Positions 16,603-25,405 of a stretch of 64,000 nucleotides of DNA are shown here, in pieces (the first letter of the stretch is position 1; each line of letters starts with the position of its first letter). The position numbers and the translations under genes were made by a program. Location of the stretch: contig NZ_JAMZEC010000001.1 of NCBI RefSeq assembly GCF_024172185.1, forward strand, positions 3,410,001 through 3,474,000, in the 5' to 3' direction. The DNA comes from Nonomuraea roseoviolacea subsp. carminata. GTDB lineage: Bacteria > Actinomycetota > Actinomycetes > Streptosporangiales > Streptosporangiaceae. The notes below the pieces were generated by a model that was not told the DNA's origin, made no database searches, and saw only the letters and a program-made list of their open reading frames with translations.

Positions 16603-16651
16603 GACGTCCTGGGACGTCTGGCCTTGCCCTCTAGCTGCGGCTCCGTCCGTG

Positions 16652-17236
16652 ATGTCTATCGTGTGGCTCGTGGGACAGGTTGAGTGGGCGTACGGGCTGG
16701 CCGAGGACCTATTGGCGACCGCGTTGCCCCGGCGGTGGGCGCACACACAGGGGGTCGCCGAACGGGCCGAGAGCCTGGCCGGGATCCTCGGCGCGGAGAC
16801 GGACACGTTGATCGCCGCCGCGCTGCTGCATGACATCGGGTACGCCCCTGACCTGGTCGACACCGGCATGCATCAACTCGACGGCGCGCGATACCTGCGC
16901 AACGTGGTCGGCGCGGAGGATCGGTTGTGCCGGCTGGTGGCGTACCACTCGTGTGCGGACAACGAGGCTCGGGAGCGGGACCTGTTCGACGTCCTGGCGG
17001 CGGAGTTCGACGTGGAGCGGCCGGACCTGGCGCGGGCGCTGACGTACTGCGACATGACAACCGATCCGGATGGCCGGCACCTGGATGTACGGGATCGGCT
17101 GGCGGAGATCCACTCTCGTTATGGGTCTGACCATGTGGTGAGCCGGTCGATCACGGCGGCGACGCCGTGCATCGTGTCGTCAGTGCGGGCGGTGGAGGCG
17201 GCGCTAGCCGATGTGCGGCAGGCCGACGCCGGCTAG
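16652..17236 (+). CDS. HD-domain phosphohydrolase
   Basis: 194 aa from ATG 16652. The metal-binding HD signature is clear: RRWAHTQGVAERA supplies the first His, LLHDIGYAP the HD pair and TYCDMTTD the last Asp. Such proteins hydrolyse nucleotides or other phosphate monoesters. HD proteins are common in AICE control regions next to NUDIX enzymes. Its end overlaps the convergent NUDIX gene by 33 bp. Confidence 0.82.
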   Translation: MSIVWLVGQVEWAYGLAEDLLATALPRRWAHTQGVAERAESLAGILGAETDTLIAAALLHDIGYAPDLVDTGMHQLDGARYLRNVVGAEDRLCRLVAYHSCADNEARERDLFDVLAAEFDVERPDLARALTYCDMTTDPDGRHLDVRDRLAEIHSRYGSDHVVSRSITAATPCIVSSVRAVEAALADVRQADAG

Positions 17237-17680
17237 GTAGTGCTCGATCCGCATCCGCATCGAGGCCGCCATGGGCAGGGACAGGACCTCGTCGCGGGAC
17301 ACCCATTGCACCTCGCGGGACTCCGCACTCGTCGTCGGCTCCCCGGAGACGGCTCGTCCGGTGAGGACGATGGAGAACTCCTGGCGGACCTCGCCGTTGG
17401 AGGTGTAGAGGATCACGTGGCCGGGGTCGGTGTAGGTGCCGACCAGGCCGGTGATCTCGCAGGTGATGCCGGTTTCCTCCAGCGTCTCCCGGACCGCGGC
17501 TTGGGGCAGGGACTCGCCGAGGTCGATGGCGCCGCCGGGTGGGGCCCAGTTGTCGTTGTCGGTGCGGTGGATCATCAGCAGGTCGCCGGCGTCGTTGGTG
17601 ACGATGACGTTGACGGACGGGACCAGGCTGTTGGGTTTGGGCGCGTCGGGGTCGTGGTGGAAGTCGATGCGCTGGCCCAT
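17204..17680 (-). CDS. NUDIX hydrolase
   Basis: 158 aa from ATG 17680. The complete NUDIX box is present (GAIDLGESLPQAAVRETLEE-TGI, matching G-x5-E-x7-RE-U-x-EE-x-G-U). NUDIX proteins of AICEs such as pSAM2 are thought to act on nucleotide signals linked to element transfer control. It starts 2 bp after the stop of the XRE-PLD gene, indicating an operon. Confidence 0.9.
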   Translation of the reverse strand: MGQRIDFHHDPDAPKPNSLVPSVNVIVTNDAGDLLMIHRTDNDNWAPPGGAIDLGESLPQAAVRETLEETGITCEITGLVGTYTDPGHVILYTSNGEVRQEFSIVLTGRAVSGEPTTSAESREVQWVSRDEVLSLPMAASMRMRIEHYLAGVGLPHIG

Positions 17681-17682
17681 GG

Positions 17683-18423
17683 TCAGGACTCTACCGGGGT
17701 GGCCTTGGCCCAGACCTTCTCGTAGCTCTCGGCGTAGGTGGCGACCATGTCGCCTCCGGCCACGCGGCGCAGGTGGAGGACGGGGGCGTTGCCGGCGCGG
17801 GTGCCGTACACGTGGGTGTTGATCAGGTACTCGTCGTCGGCGCGGTAGATCGAGTTGTACAGGATCGTGTCGTGCAGCCTGAGCTCGAAGTTGTCCAGTC
17901 CGATGATGGGGCGGTAGAAGACGAGGGCGCTGCGGATCTGGGCGGCCATGCTGTCGCCGATGCCTTCGTCGGCGCCGCGCTGGGCGACCTCGTGGCTGTC
18001 GGGGTCGCCGAGCAGGACGCGGACGCGTACCCCTGAGCGGGCCTTGTCGCCGAACATGCGCATCAGGCCGGCGTCGTCGGCCAGGAACAGACCGCTGTAG
18101 ACGAGGACGTCGATCTCCTCGGACGCGCCTGAGAATAGGCGTCCCCAGATGTCCCGCGGAACCGCCCACCGGTGCGGGTAGATCGTGAGGACTTCGCTCT
18201 GCGAGGCCGCGGCAACCTGGTCGCGGGTGAGGGCTTCGGGCCACAGGTACGTCTCGTCGACGCCGAGGTAGGAGGCCGTGGCGAAGCGGTGCTTTCGATA
18301 CGGTTCGCGTCCTTTGGTGATCCAGCGTTCGACGGTCTTGGGGTCGACTTCGATCGCGTCGGCCAGGTCGGCGATGGTCACGCCTTTCTGGAGAAGCGCC
18401 GCGCGTAGCCGTTCGTTCGCCAT
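17683..18423 (-). CDS. XRE-type regulator with PLD-like C-terminal domain (2)
   Basis: 246 aa; the start chosen is ATG 18423 (GGCAGG upstream). N-terminal HTH VTIADLADAIEVDPKTVERWITKG, then IYPHRWAVPRDIWGRLF, IDVLVYSGLFLADDAGLMRMF, GVRVRVLLGDPDSHEVAQRG and LRLHDTILYNSIYRADDE. It has the same domain order as the gene at 14881-15615. Coupled to the NUDIX gene, it is probably a regulator sensing a nucleotide-like signal (inference). Confidence 0.78.
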   Translation of the reverse strand: MANERLRAALLQKGVTIADLADAIEVDPKTVERWITKGREPYRKHRFATASYLGVDETYLWPEALTRDQVAAASQSEVLTIYPHRWAVPRDIWGRLFSGASEEIDVLVYSGLFLADDAGLMRMFGDKARSGVRVRVLLGDPDSHEVAQRGADEGIGDSMAAQIRSALVFYRPIIGLDNFELRLHDTILYNSIYRADDEYLINTHVYGTRAGNAPVLHLRRVAGGDMVATYAESYEKVWAKATPVES

Positions 18424-18576
18424 CGCACCTGCCCAGTGAGGACGTCCGGGGACCTGCACATCGTAGGCCGGACGTCTTGAACATGTCCCGTCGTGTAGTG
18501 ATCTCGTCCTGACTCTGCGTCGCATCCTCGGTTGCACAACGCCACAACGCCCCCAACCGAAGGAGGAGATGCCCCA

Positions 18577-18789
18577 ATGAACATGATCAGCTTCCTGGAC
18601 GAGACGCCCTCGTGCGAGTGCGGCAACGCGCTGGCCCACGGTCAGGTGCGGTGCTCCAAGTGCCTGGCGCGAGAGCGCTGGACGCGTAAGCAGCGGGCTC
18701 GGAACCGGCGCGAGCGGCGGCGGGCCGAGTCCCGGCGTCCCCCGCGCGGTCCGCGTACCGTCGCCGCGGCGGGGGTGAGCTGGACGTGA
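18577..18789 (+). CDS. Small zinc-ribbon-like basic protein
   Basis: 70 aa from ATG 18577 with AGGAGG upstream. Two cysteine knuckles (CECGN and RCSKC, residues 13-29) can form a zinc site; the rest is strongly Arg-rich. Its stop overlaps the GTG start of the next gene. Probably a nucleic-acid-binding accessory of the AICE; no named family. Confidence 0.6.
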   Translation: MNMISFLDETPSCECGNALAHGQVRCSKCLARERWTRKQRARNRRERRRAESRRPPRGPRTVAAAGVSWT

Positions 18790-18977
18790 GCTGGCTTCCG
18801 CTGATCGTCGCCGTGCTGCTCGGCGCGCTGCTGCTGGTGGGGTACGTCGCGGTCCTGGTCGGGATCCGCCGTCAGGACAGGGCTATGACGCTGCGGCGTG
18901 AGGTGTCCGGCGTGTCGGCGTCGCTGGCGCGTCGGGTCACCGGCTGCCACGTGAGGGACGGCGTGCAGTGGACGTAG
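18786..18977 (+). CDS. Small single-pass membrane protein
   Basis: 63 aa from GTG 18786, overlapping the previous stop. One hydrophobic helix spans residues 4-27 and is followed by a basic cytoplasmic tail. Translational coupling to the zinc-ribbon gene is the main evidence for reality. Its 3' end overlaps the convergent GntR gene. Confidence 0.5.
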   Translation: MSWLPLIVAVLLGALLLVGYVAVLVGIRRQDRAMTLRREVSGVSASLARRVTGCHVRDGVQWT

Positions 18978-19305
18978 CGAGCTGCTCCTCCATCTTCGCC
19001 AGGCGCGCCGAGAGGTCTTGTACGGCGGTGCGCAGCTCGGCGACCTCGCCGGCCAGATCGCCGGCGGCCGGGATGTCGCTCGTGTCGCGGACGAAGACGC
19101 CCTTGCCCTGCTGGCCGATCACCAGGCCCTCGTTGCGCAGGATGCCGACGGCCATCTTCACCACCGACAGCGAGGAGTCGTACTCCTCGGCGAGCTGGGC
19201 GGTGGACGGCAGAGGGCTGCCAGGCGCGAGGGCGCCGCCGCGGATCTGGGCGCGGAGATCGTCGGCGATCTGGAGGTAGCCGGGCCGCCCGGTGTGCTTG
19301 ACCAT
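18937..19305 (-). CDS. GntR-family repressor (KorSA-like position)
   Basis: 122 aa from ATG 19305. Winged-helix GntR domain (GYLQIADDLRAQIRGGALAPGSPLPSTAQLAEEYD, VVKMAVGILRNEGLVIGQQGKGVFVR) followed by a short coiled coil (LAGEVAELRTAVQDLSARLAKMEEQL) for dimerisation. It is divergent from the transfer operon with a long palindrome between them. This is the same arrangement as the KorSA-type repressors that silence transfer genes in pSAM2-like elements. Confidence 0.85.
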   Translation of the reverse strand: MVKHTGRPGYLQIADDLRAQIRGGALAPGSPLPSTAQLAEEYDSSLSVVKMAVGILRNEGLVIGQQGKGVFVRDTSDIPAAGDLAGEVAELRTAVQDLSARLAKMEEQLATSTARRPSRGSR

Positions 19306-19343
19306 CGCGTCAATCTCACCACACCAAGACAGCCACGCCAACA

Positions 19344-19395
19344 TTGACAACTGAGCCAACTAGGTTAACCATGTTGGCTACGACGTATAAGGAGG
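19344..19395 (+). promoter_or_regulatory. Operator/promoter of the AICE transfer operon
   Basis: TTGACA at 19344-19349 abuts a 26-bp near-perfect palindrome (19354-19379): arms AGCCAAC and GTTGGCT around GGTTAACC, with two mismatches. A strong ribosome site AAGGAGG (19389-19395) serves the next gene. The palindrome would cover the promoter core when bound, presumably by the divergent GntR protein. Confidence 0.7.
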
Positions 19396-19404
19396 TCACA
19401 CGCC

Positions 19405-19734
19405 ATGCGCACCATCCCGATCCCGGTCGACACCGGCAAGCTCACCATCACCTGCGTCAAGGCACCCCGCCCTCGGGTCCTCAACAAGGACACCGGCGAG
19501 ATCAAGACCGACAAGAACGGCAACACCGTCTACGAGGTCACCGTCTCGGTCGAGGACGAGTTCGGCCGGATCGAACTCGTCAAGATCGGCATCACCGGCG
19601 AGCCGCCCATCACCGCCGGCGACCCCGTCAACGCCGTCGGCCTGGTCGGCTACGTCTGGGAGATGTCCGGCCGGTGGGGCATCTCCTACCGCGCCTCGGC
19701 CCTGCTCCCAGCGCGGGAGGCCGCCGGTGTCTGA
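19405..19734 (+). CDS. AICE conserved protein, 109 aa
   Basis: ATG 19405 with AAGGAGG. Beta-rich sequence (LTITCVKAPRPRV, EVTVSVEDEFGRIELVKIGITGEPPI), without cysteines beyond one. It opens the transfer operon and overlaps the TraB-type gene by 8 bp. Homologues of this size precede FtsK/TraB genes in many AICEs; the molecular role is unknown. Confidence 0.65.
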   Translation: MRTIPIPVDTGKLTITCVKAPRPRVLNKDTGEIKTDKNGNTVYEVTVSVEDEFGRIELVKIGITGEPPITAGDPVNAVGLVGYVWEMSGRWGISYRASALLPAREAAGV

Positions 19735-21046
19735 CCTGCCGCTCTGGCTCGCAGTCCTGCCCCTGATCGGGGTGGGGCTGTGGGCCTGGCGCCGCTGGCA
19801 CCACCCGTCGTTCTGGCTGCTCGTCGGCTTCCCGATCACCGCCGTCTCGGTCCGTGCCTCCTGGCGGCGTATCGCGCTCGGGTGCGGGCTGACGAAAAAG
19901 CGGCAGCGCTGGTGGTTCACGACCGTCCCCGGCCTGGTCGCCTCGACCGGGATCGTCAAGGTCAAGCGGCGCTTCCAGCGGGTCGCCGTCGACACCAAGC
20001 CGTTCATGTGGCTGCCCTTGCCGACGCGGCACGGCTGGCGCGTCACCGTCCACACCTTGGAGGGCCAGACACCTGGCGACTACGCCGACGCCGCCGAACG
20101 CCTTGCTCACTCCTGGGGTGTCCATGCGATCCGCGTGTCCTCACCCGGGCCTGGGCGGGTCGTGCTGGCGGCGACCATGCGGGACCCGCTGGTCACCGTC
20201 GACCAGCTCCCGCCATCGACAGACCTGCTCAAGGTCACCGTCGGCCGGCTGGAGACCGGCAAGCCCTGGGTGATCGACTTTCGCACCGTACCGCACTGGC
20301 TGAACGCTGGAGCGACGCAATCCGGCAAGTCCAACCTCGCCAATGCGCTCATCGTCGGCCTCTCTCCACAACCCGTCGCCTTGGTCGGCATCGACCTCAA
20401 AGGCGGCGTGGAGTTCACACCGTACGCGCCGCGCCTGTCGGCCCTGGCCACCTGCCGCGACGAAGCCGGACGACTCCTGGACGACCTGGTCGCGCTGATG
20501 CTCGACCGGATGGGCGTCTGCCGCCAAGCTTCCGCCCGCAACGTGTGGCAGCTACCGCCGGTCCTACGCCCGGTGCCTGTCGTGGTCCTGGTCGACGAAC
20601 TGGCCGAGCTGTATTTGATGGCCGACAAGTCGGAGAAGGACGAGATCGCCAAGACCTCGACCGCGCTGTTGCGGGTGGCTCAGCTCGGGCGGGCGTTCGG
20701 CATCTACCTGTTCTGCTGCGGCCAGCGCATCGGCTCCGACCTCGGTCCCGGCGTCACCGCCCTCCGCGCCCAGTGCTCCGGCCGGATCTGCCACCGCGTC
20801 AACGACCCCGAGACCGCGACCATGACCCTCGGCGACCTCGACCCGGCCGCGCTCGCCTCGGCCCGCGCCATCCCCGCCGAGACACCCGGCGTCGCCATCG
20901 TCGCCGGACAGGACGGCCAGTGGTACCGCGCCCGCTCCTTCTACGTCAGCGAACAGACCGCCGAACACGCCGCCCACACCCACGCCCACCTCACCTCGCC
21001 CTGGGCGGAGATCACGGCCCACCTGCCCGAACAGGCCAACGCTTGA
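19727..21046 (+). CDS. FtsK/SpoIIIE-type conjugal transfer protein (TraB/TraSA-like)
   Basis: 439 aa. Two short N-terminal hydrophobic stretches, then an FtsK/SpoIIIE ATPase with Walker A GATQSGKS (about residues 199-206), IDLKGGVEF, Walker B VVVLVDELAELY and sensor-like ALRAQCSGRICHRV. AICEs transfer double-stranded DNA using a single septal translocase of this type. The gene follows the operator-controlled first gene directly. Confidence 0.9.
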   Translation: MSDLPLWLAVLPLIGVGLWAWRRWHHPSFWLLVGFPITAVSVRASWRRIALGCGLTKKRQRWWFTTVPGLVASTGIVKVKRRFQRVAVDTKPFMWLPLPTRHGWRVTVHTLEGQTPGDYADAAERLAHSWGVHAIRVSSPGPGRVVLAATMRDPLVTVDQLPPSTDLLKVTVGRLETGKPWVIDFRTVPHWLNAGATQSGKSNLANALIVGLSPQPVALVGIDLKGGVEFTPYAPRLSALATCRDEAGRLLDDLVALMLDRMGVCRQASARNVWQLPPVLRPVPVVVLVDELAELYLMADKSEKDEIAKTSTALLRVAQLGRAFGIYLFCCGQRIGSDLGPGVTALRAQCSGRICHRVNDPETATMTLGDLDPAALASARAIPAETPGVAIVAGQDGQWYRARSFYVSEQTAEHAAHTHAHLTSPWAEITAHLPEQANA

Positions 21047-21065
21047 CCCCACGAAGGGAGGAACG

Positions 21066-21725
21066 ATGCGACGCATCACCAGCTGGCTCCTCGACACCGG
21101 CCCCGTGCTCGTCCTGGCCGCCATCGCCGGCGCCGGATCGTTCACCCACATCCGCGGCACCGCCACCGAACACGGCCAAACCGGTTGGATGTCCTGGGCC
21201 GTCGCCATCTGCATCGACCTCACATGCGTCATGGCCGCCCGCGAACGCCAACGCGACAAGAAGACCGGTCGTGTACGGCGCGGTCGGTTGTCGTGGCCCG
21301 TTCTGGTCCTGACCGGCGGCATCGCCCTCTCATTGGCGGCCAACCTGCAACAAGCCGACCCAACCGTGTGGGGCTGGATCACCGCCGCCACCCCGGCTGG
21401 CGCGTTCCTCATCGCCGTCTCCATGCTCGAACGCCGCACCACCGGCACGCGTGCCGAACCCACCCCGGCCTCCGAGCCGTCCACAGCGTTCGTCCCTGCC
21501 TCGACGTGCGCCCCGGCTCCCGTCCTGACCCGCCAGGACACCGAAGCCGACCAGGACGTCCGCAAGGACGGCCCCGCCCCGGCGCTCGTCGACTACGCCC
21601 GCCGCATCGCCGACGAACACCACACCCGCCATGGCAAGCCCATCACCCGCGATGCCCTACGCGCCCGCCTCGGCATCTCCAATCAACTCGCCACCGACCT
21701 GCTCCACACGCTGCACACCGCCTGA
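21066..21725 (+). CDS. DUF2637 membrane protein (plasmid spread type)
   Basis: 219 aa, with GGGAGG upstream of ATG 21066. Four hydrophobic segments (about 8-24, 40-55, 76-92, 100-120) match DUF2637 proteins that accompany TraB genes and help intramycelial spread. The C-terminal third is Pro/Ala-rich, then a short helical HTH-like tail (ITRDALRARLGISNQLATDLLHTL). Confidence 0.75.
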   Translation: MRRITSWLLDTGPVLVLAAIAGAGSFTHIRGTATEHGQTGWMSWAVAICIDLTCVMAARERQRDKKTGRVRRGRLSWPVLVLTGGIALSLAANLQQADPTVWGWITAATPAGAFLIAVSMLERRTTGTRAEPTPASEPSTAFVPASTCAPAPVLTRQDTEADQDVRKDGPAPALVDYARRIADEHHTRHGKPITRDALRARLGISNQLATDLLHTLHTA

Positions 21726-21744
21726 TCACGAAGGGAGATCCACC

Positions 21745-22080
21745 ATGACCCACGACCGAACCGCCATCATCACCGGCCTGCGCCACCTGGCCGACTTCCT
21801 CGACGCCCACCCCGACATCCCCGTCTCCGCGACCGCCCCGCTCTACCACTTCACCCGCGACGGCAGCGACGCCGACCAGCGCGCCGAGATCGACCAGATC
21901 GCCGCCCGCCTCGGCTCGCCCATCAAAGACGAGCCCGACTACGGCCACTACACCACCGCGATCAGCTTCGGCCCCATCCAGTACCGCGCCATTGCCATCA
22001 CCACCGAAGCCCGCGCCCGCCACGCGGCAGCCGCCAGCTACCACGGATGCGTCCAACCCGACCCCACACCCTCCACCTGA
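21745..22080 (+). CDS. AICE conserved hypothetical protein, 111 aa
   Basis: ATG 21745 after AAGGGAG. Soluble, with an N-terminal helix (IITGLRHLADFLDAHPDIPVS) and an alpha/beta remainder. It lies in tight series with the transfer genes (about 20-bp spacers each with a ribosome site). No family function is recognised. Confidence 0.65.
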   Translation: MTHDRTAIITGLRHLADFLDAHPDIPVSATAPLYHFTRDGSDADQRAEIDQIAARLGSPIKDEPDYGHYTTAISFGPIQYRAIAITTEARARHAAAASYHGCVQPDPTPST

Positions 22081-22102
22081 CCGACGAAAGGAGAAACCGG
22101 CC

Positions 22103-22264
22103 ATGCGCATCCGCCTCGACGGCACCCGCGCCGAACTCATCGACGCCCTGATCCGGCTCCGTCTGAACTTCACCGTCTCCGGCGTCTCGCGCGCCTACTC
22201 CGACCGCGCCAAGCCCCGCCACTGGCGCATCTACGTCACCACCCACCCGCGCAAGCGGACCTGA
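22103..22264 (+). CDS. Small AICE protein, 53 aa
   Basis: ATG 22103 preceded by AAAGGAG. Short basic protein starting MRIRLDGTRAELIDALIRL and ending in a beta-strand plus basic tail. Position, ribosome site and codon bias support a real gene; the function is unknown. Confidence 0.55.
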   Translation: MRIRLDGTRAELIDALIRLRLNFTVSGVSRAYSDRAKPRHWRIYVTTHPRKRT

Positions 22265-22269
22265 CCGCC

Positions 22270-22398
22270 ATGGACGAACACGAACTGACGATCACGCGCT
22301 ACCGCTGCTGCACCTGCAACGGCACCGGCCTCGACGACGACCGCAACCGCTGCCTCGACTGCGACGGCATCGGCATCGACAACCACGGCGCCCCATAA
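22270..22398 (+). CDS. Tiny zinc-finger protein (DnaJ-like CxxCxGxG knuckles)
   Basis: 42 aa from ATG 22270 to TAA 22396. Two knuckles, CCTCNGTG and CLDCDGIG, reproduce the DnaJ cysteine-rich motif as a minimal zinc-binding unit. It is only 5 bp downstream of the preceding stop, so it may be translated by re-initiation. Similar mini-proteins occur next to AICE rep genes; the role is unknown. Confidence 0.55.
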   Translation: MDEHELTITRYRCCTCNGTGLDDDRNRCLDCDGIGIDNHGAP

Positions 22399-22492
22399 GC
22401 GCAGCGCCCCCGGCCTGACCGCACATCCGCCAAGACACACGCCAGGTCGGGGGCCATCCCCTCACCCGAACGAGTGAAAGGAGGTCTCCATC

Positions 22493-23872
22493 TTGCCTGC
22501 AACCCACACCACCGCGCACGCCAAAGCGGGCATGATCGCCCGGCTCAACAGCCCCGACTACGACCGCTGGGCCGCCCAGATCCACCGCACCGGCGGCTGC
22601 CGCCAACCCATCCACCTGCGCGGCAAAGTCGACCACTACGACCGCGCCACCGGCCGGCTCCTGCACCGCTACACCACCCGCACAGAGCCGGACGGCGTCC
22701 TGCGCCTCCCGTGCAAGACCCGCCGCGCCTCCCGCTGCCCCGCCTGCGCCGAGACCTACCGCGCTGACACCTACCACCTCATCCGCGCCGGCCTCGTCGG
22801 CGGCAAAGGCGTTCCAGACACGGTCACGAGCCACCCGACCCTGTTCGTCACCCTGACCGCGCCGTCCTTCGGCGCCGTGCACGCCCGACGTGAGCAGGGC
22901 GGCAAGGTCCTGCCCTGCCACCCTCGACGGGACGCCGAGCCCTGCCCGCACGGTCTCGTCATGTCCTGCACCACCCAGCACGGCCCCGACGACGCGTGCC
23001 TCGGCGAACCGCTCTGCCCCGACTGCTACGACTACACCGGCTCCGTCCTGTTCAACGCGCTCGCGCCGCTGCTGTGGAAGCGCTTCGCCGACTCCCTACG
23101 CCGCCACCTCGCCAAGCTCGGCGGCCTGGCCCTCAAAGAGCTACGCCACCACCTGACGCTGTCGTTCGCCAAAGTCGCCGAATACCAGCGACGCGGCATC
23201 GTCCACTTCCATGCGGTCATCCGCCTCGACGGCCCCGGCGGCCCAACGGCACCCCCACCGGCCTGGGCAACGGCCGACATCCTGGCCGACGCCGTACGAC
23301 ACGCCGCCCGAGTCGTCAGCGCCCTGGCCCTCGCCTACGACGACCAACCCGCCCGTCTGTTCAAGTGGGGCACCCAACTCGACATCCGCCCCATCACCCT
23401 CGACGGCGACCTCACCGACCAAGCCGTCGCCGGCTACATCGCCAAGTACGCCACCAAAGCCGCCGAATGCGTCGGCACCCTGGACCGACGCATCAACCCC
23501 CTCGACAACCTCGACGCCTTCAACCTGCGCGAGCACGCCCGCCGCCTCATCGCCACCTGCATGCACCTCGGCACCCGGACAGAGCTGGCCGAACTCCGGC
23601 TCGCAGAGCGGGCCCACATGCTGGGATTCCGCGGCCACTTCTCCACCCGTTCCCGCCGTTACTCCACCACCCTCGGCGCCCTCCGCGCAGCCCGCGAACA
23701 GCACATCCGCGAACACGAGATCACCACCGGCCGCCTCCCCCTCTTCGACGAAGACACAGTCCTCGTCATCAGCGAATGGCAGTACGCGGGCAAGGGCCAC
23801 TCGGCCGGAGACCAGCTCCTCGCCGCCGCCATCACCGGGGCTCGCCTCGAACGGAGCCCTCATGAGCTGTGA
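22493..23872 (+). CDS. rep: RepSA-like rolling-circle replication initiator
   Basis: 459 aa from TTG 22493 with AAAGGAGG. A zinc-binding cluster (CPAC at about residue 83-86) precedes LFVTLTAPSFGAVH, the HUH-type motif VHFHAVIRLDG and the catalytic-Tyr-containing block YIAKYATKAAE (YxxK). This is the RepSA family used by AICEs to replicate after excision. It overlaps the excisionase start by 11 bp. Confidence 0.88.
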   Translation: MPATHTTAHAKAGMIARLNSPDYDRWAAQIHRTGGCRQPIHLRGKVDHYDRATGRLLHRYTTRTEPDGVLRLPCKTRRASRCPACAETYRADTYHLIRAGLVGGKGVPDTVTSHPTLFVTLTAPSFGAVHARREQGGKVLPCHPRRDAEPCPHGLVMSCTTQHGPDDACLGEPLCPDCYDYTGSVLFNALAPLLWKRFADSLRRHLAKLGGLALKELRHHLTLSFAKVAEYQRRGIVHFHAVIRLDGPGGPTAPPPAWATADILADAVRHAARVVSALALAYDDQPARLFKWGTQLDIRPITLDGDLTDQAVAGYIAKYATKAAECVGTLDRRINPLDNLDAFNLREHARRLIATCMHLGTRTELAELRLAERAHMLGFRGHFSTRSRRYSTTLGALRAAREQHIREHEITTGRLPLFDEDTVLVISEWQYAGKGHSAGDQLLAAAITGARLERSPHEL

Positions 23873-24044
23873 GCTTCTGACGGTCCCCGAGGCGATGGCC
23901 ATCCTCAAGGTCAGCCGCTGGACCCTCTACAACCTCATCCGCTCCGAGGAGATCACCTCGATCATCGTCGGCGAACGCTGCCGCCGCATCCCGGTCTCAG
24001 CCCTCGACACCTACGTCGCCCGACTCTGTGAGGAGGTCGCCTGA
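23862..24044 (+). CDS. xis: Excisionase (MerR-like helix-turn-helix)
   Basis: 60 aa from ATG 23862. Single winged helix-turn-helix LLTVPEAMAILKVSRWTLYNLIRSEEI with a C-terminal RRIPVSALDTYV, the standard DNA-binding excisionase fold. It overlaps rep at its start and the integrase at its end (ATGA-type), placing rep, xis and int in one translationally coupled unit. Confidence 0.88.
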   Translation: MSCELLTVPEAMAILKVSRWTLYNLIRSEEITSIIVGERCRRIPVSALDTYVARLCEEVA

Positions 24045-25285
24045 TGGGCAAGCGCTCGAACGGGGAAGGCTCGATCTTCCCGTACAAGGGCGGCTGGGCG
24101 GGCTATGTCTGGGTCACCACCCCGGAGGGCAAGCGCACCCGTAAGTGGGCGTACGGCAAGACCCGCGAGGAGACCCACGAGAAGTGGCTCAACCTGCACG
24201 AGCAGTCGCGCAAGGGACCGGTGCCGACGAAGAACCTGACCATGACCGCCTTCCTGTCCCGCTGGCTGGAAGAAGTGATCAAACCCAACCGGGAACCGAC
24301 AACCTACGTCGCCTATGAGCCACTCGTCCGGCTCTACATCGTCCCCGGCCTGGGCACGAAGCGCCTGGACAAGCTGACCGTCCGCAACGTACAGACCTGG
24401 CTGAACACCCTGCCCACCCTCTGCACCTGCTGCGATCAGAAGAAGGACCACAAGCGGCCCGAACACAAGCGGCGGTGCTGCTCGCTCGGCAAGTGCTGCA
24501 AGGGCTACCCGTCCCGCAGCACCATCGCGGGCATCCGTCGCGTCCTGCGCTCCGCCCTGGGTCACGCACTGCGGGAGGAACTGATCTCGAAGAACGTCGC
24601 ATCGCTCACCACACTGCCGAGCGCCAGCAAGACCAAGAAGAAGCGCCAGCACGCGGTGTGGACGGTCGACGAGGCTCGCAAGTTCCTCGAACACCTACGG
24701 GAGGTCGACGACCCGCTCTATGCGGCCTACGTACTCATCCTCGTCCTGGGCCTGCGCCGCGGGGAGGTCCTCGGCCTGGCCTGGGACTGCGTAGACCTCG
24801 GCGGCGAACAGCTCTGGATCTCCCGTCAGCTCACCAGAGTCGGCGGCCGGCTTCTCCACCGCGAGACGACCAAGACAGACGACTCGACGGCTTCCCTCCC
24901 CTTGTTCGGCCTCTGCGTCTCCGCACTCCGACACCGCCAACGTGTCCAGGAGGAGGCACGGAAGGCGGCCGGAGACAGATGGAAGCCCTCAGACCTGACG
25001 TTCACCACCCGGACCGGCACACCGATCGAACCGCGCAACTTCAACCGCGCCTTCGAAACCCACTGCCACAACGCGGGCGTCCCGCGCATCCGCGTGCACG
25101 ACACCCGACACACCTGCGCCTCGCTCCTGGCCGCCCTCGACGTACACCCGCGCGTCGCGATGCGCATCCTGCGGCACTCTCAGATCTCGATGACCATGGA
25201 CGTGTATACGCAGATCCCGTCACCCGAGACCCGCAAGGCCCTCGACCGGCTCAATCAGAGCCTTGATGGCCCAAGCGAGGTATAA
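24044..25285 (+). CDS. int: Tyrosine-type site-specific integrase
   Basis: 413 aa. An N-terminal arm-type AP2-like domain (GEGSIFPYKGGWAGYVWVTT) and SAM-like core-binding domain precede the catalytic domain with Arg in LRRGEVLGLAWD, HDTRH and LRHSQ boxes, and the nucleophile Tyr in MDVYTQ. An unusual cysteine-rich insert (CTCCDQKKD...RRCCSLGKCCKG, about residues 125-152) sits in the core-binding part; inserts like this are known in AICE integrases. It should act on the 44-bp repeat at tRNA-Arg. Confidence 0.92.
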   Translation: MGKRSNGEGSIFPYKGGWAGYVWVTTPEGKRTRKWAYGKTREETHEKWLNLHEQSRKGPVPTKNLTMTAFLSRWLEEVIKPNREPTTYVAYEPLVRLYIVPGLGTKRLDKLTVRNVQTWLNTLPTLCTCCDQKKDHKRPEHKRRCCSLGKCCKGYPSRSTIAGIRRVLRSALGHALREELISKNVASLTTLPSASKTKKKRQHAVWTVDEARKFLEHLREVDDPLYAAYVLILVLGLRRGEVLGLAWDCVDLGGEQLWISRQLTRVGGRLLHRETTKTDDSTASLPLFGLCVSALRHRQRVQEEARKAAGDRWKPSDLTFTTRTGTPIEPRNFNRAFETHCHNAGVPRIRVHDTRHTCASLLAALDVHPRVAMRILRHSQISMTMDVYTQIPSPETRKALDRLNQSLDGPSEV

Positions 25286-25405
25286 GTCAACTTCCGTTGC
25301 CACATGGGTCCTTTGGATCGCCTCAAGGGGCCCATGTGTATCCACGAGTCAGAGAAGATCGGCTATGCGAGCTGGAGTTTGCCTGCCAACGACGCATACA
25401 GCGGA

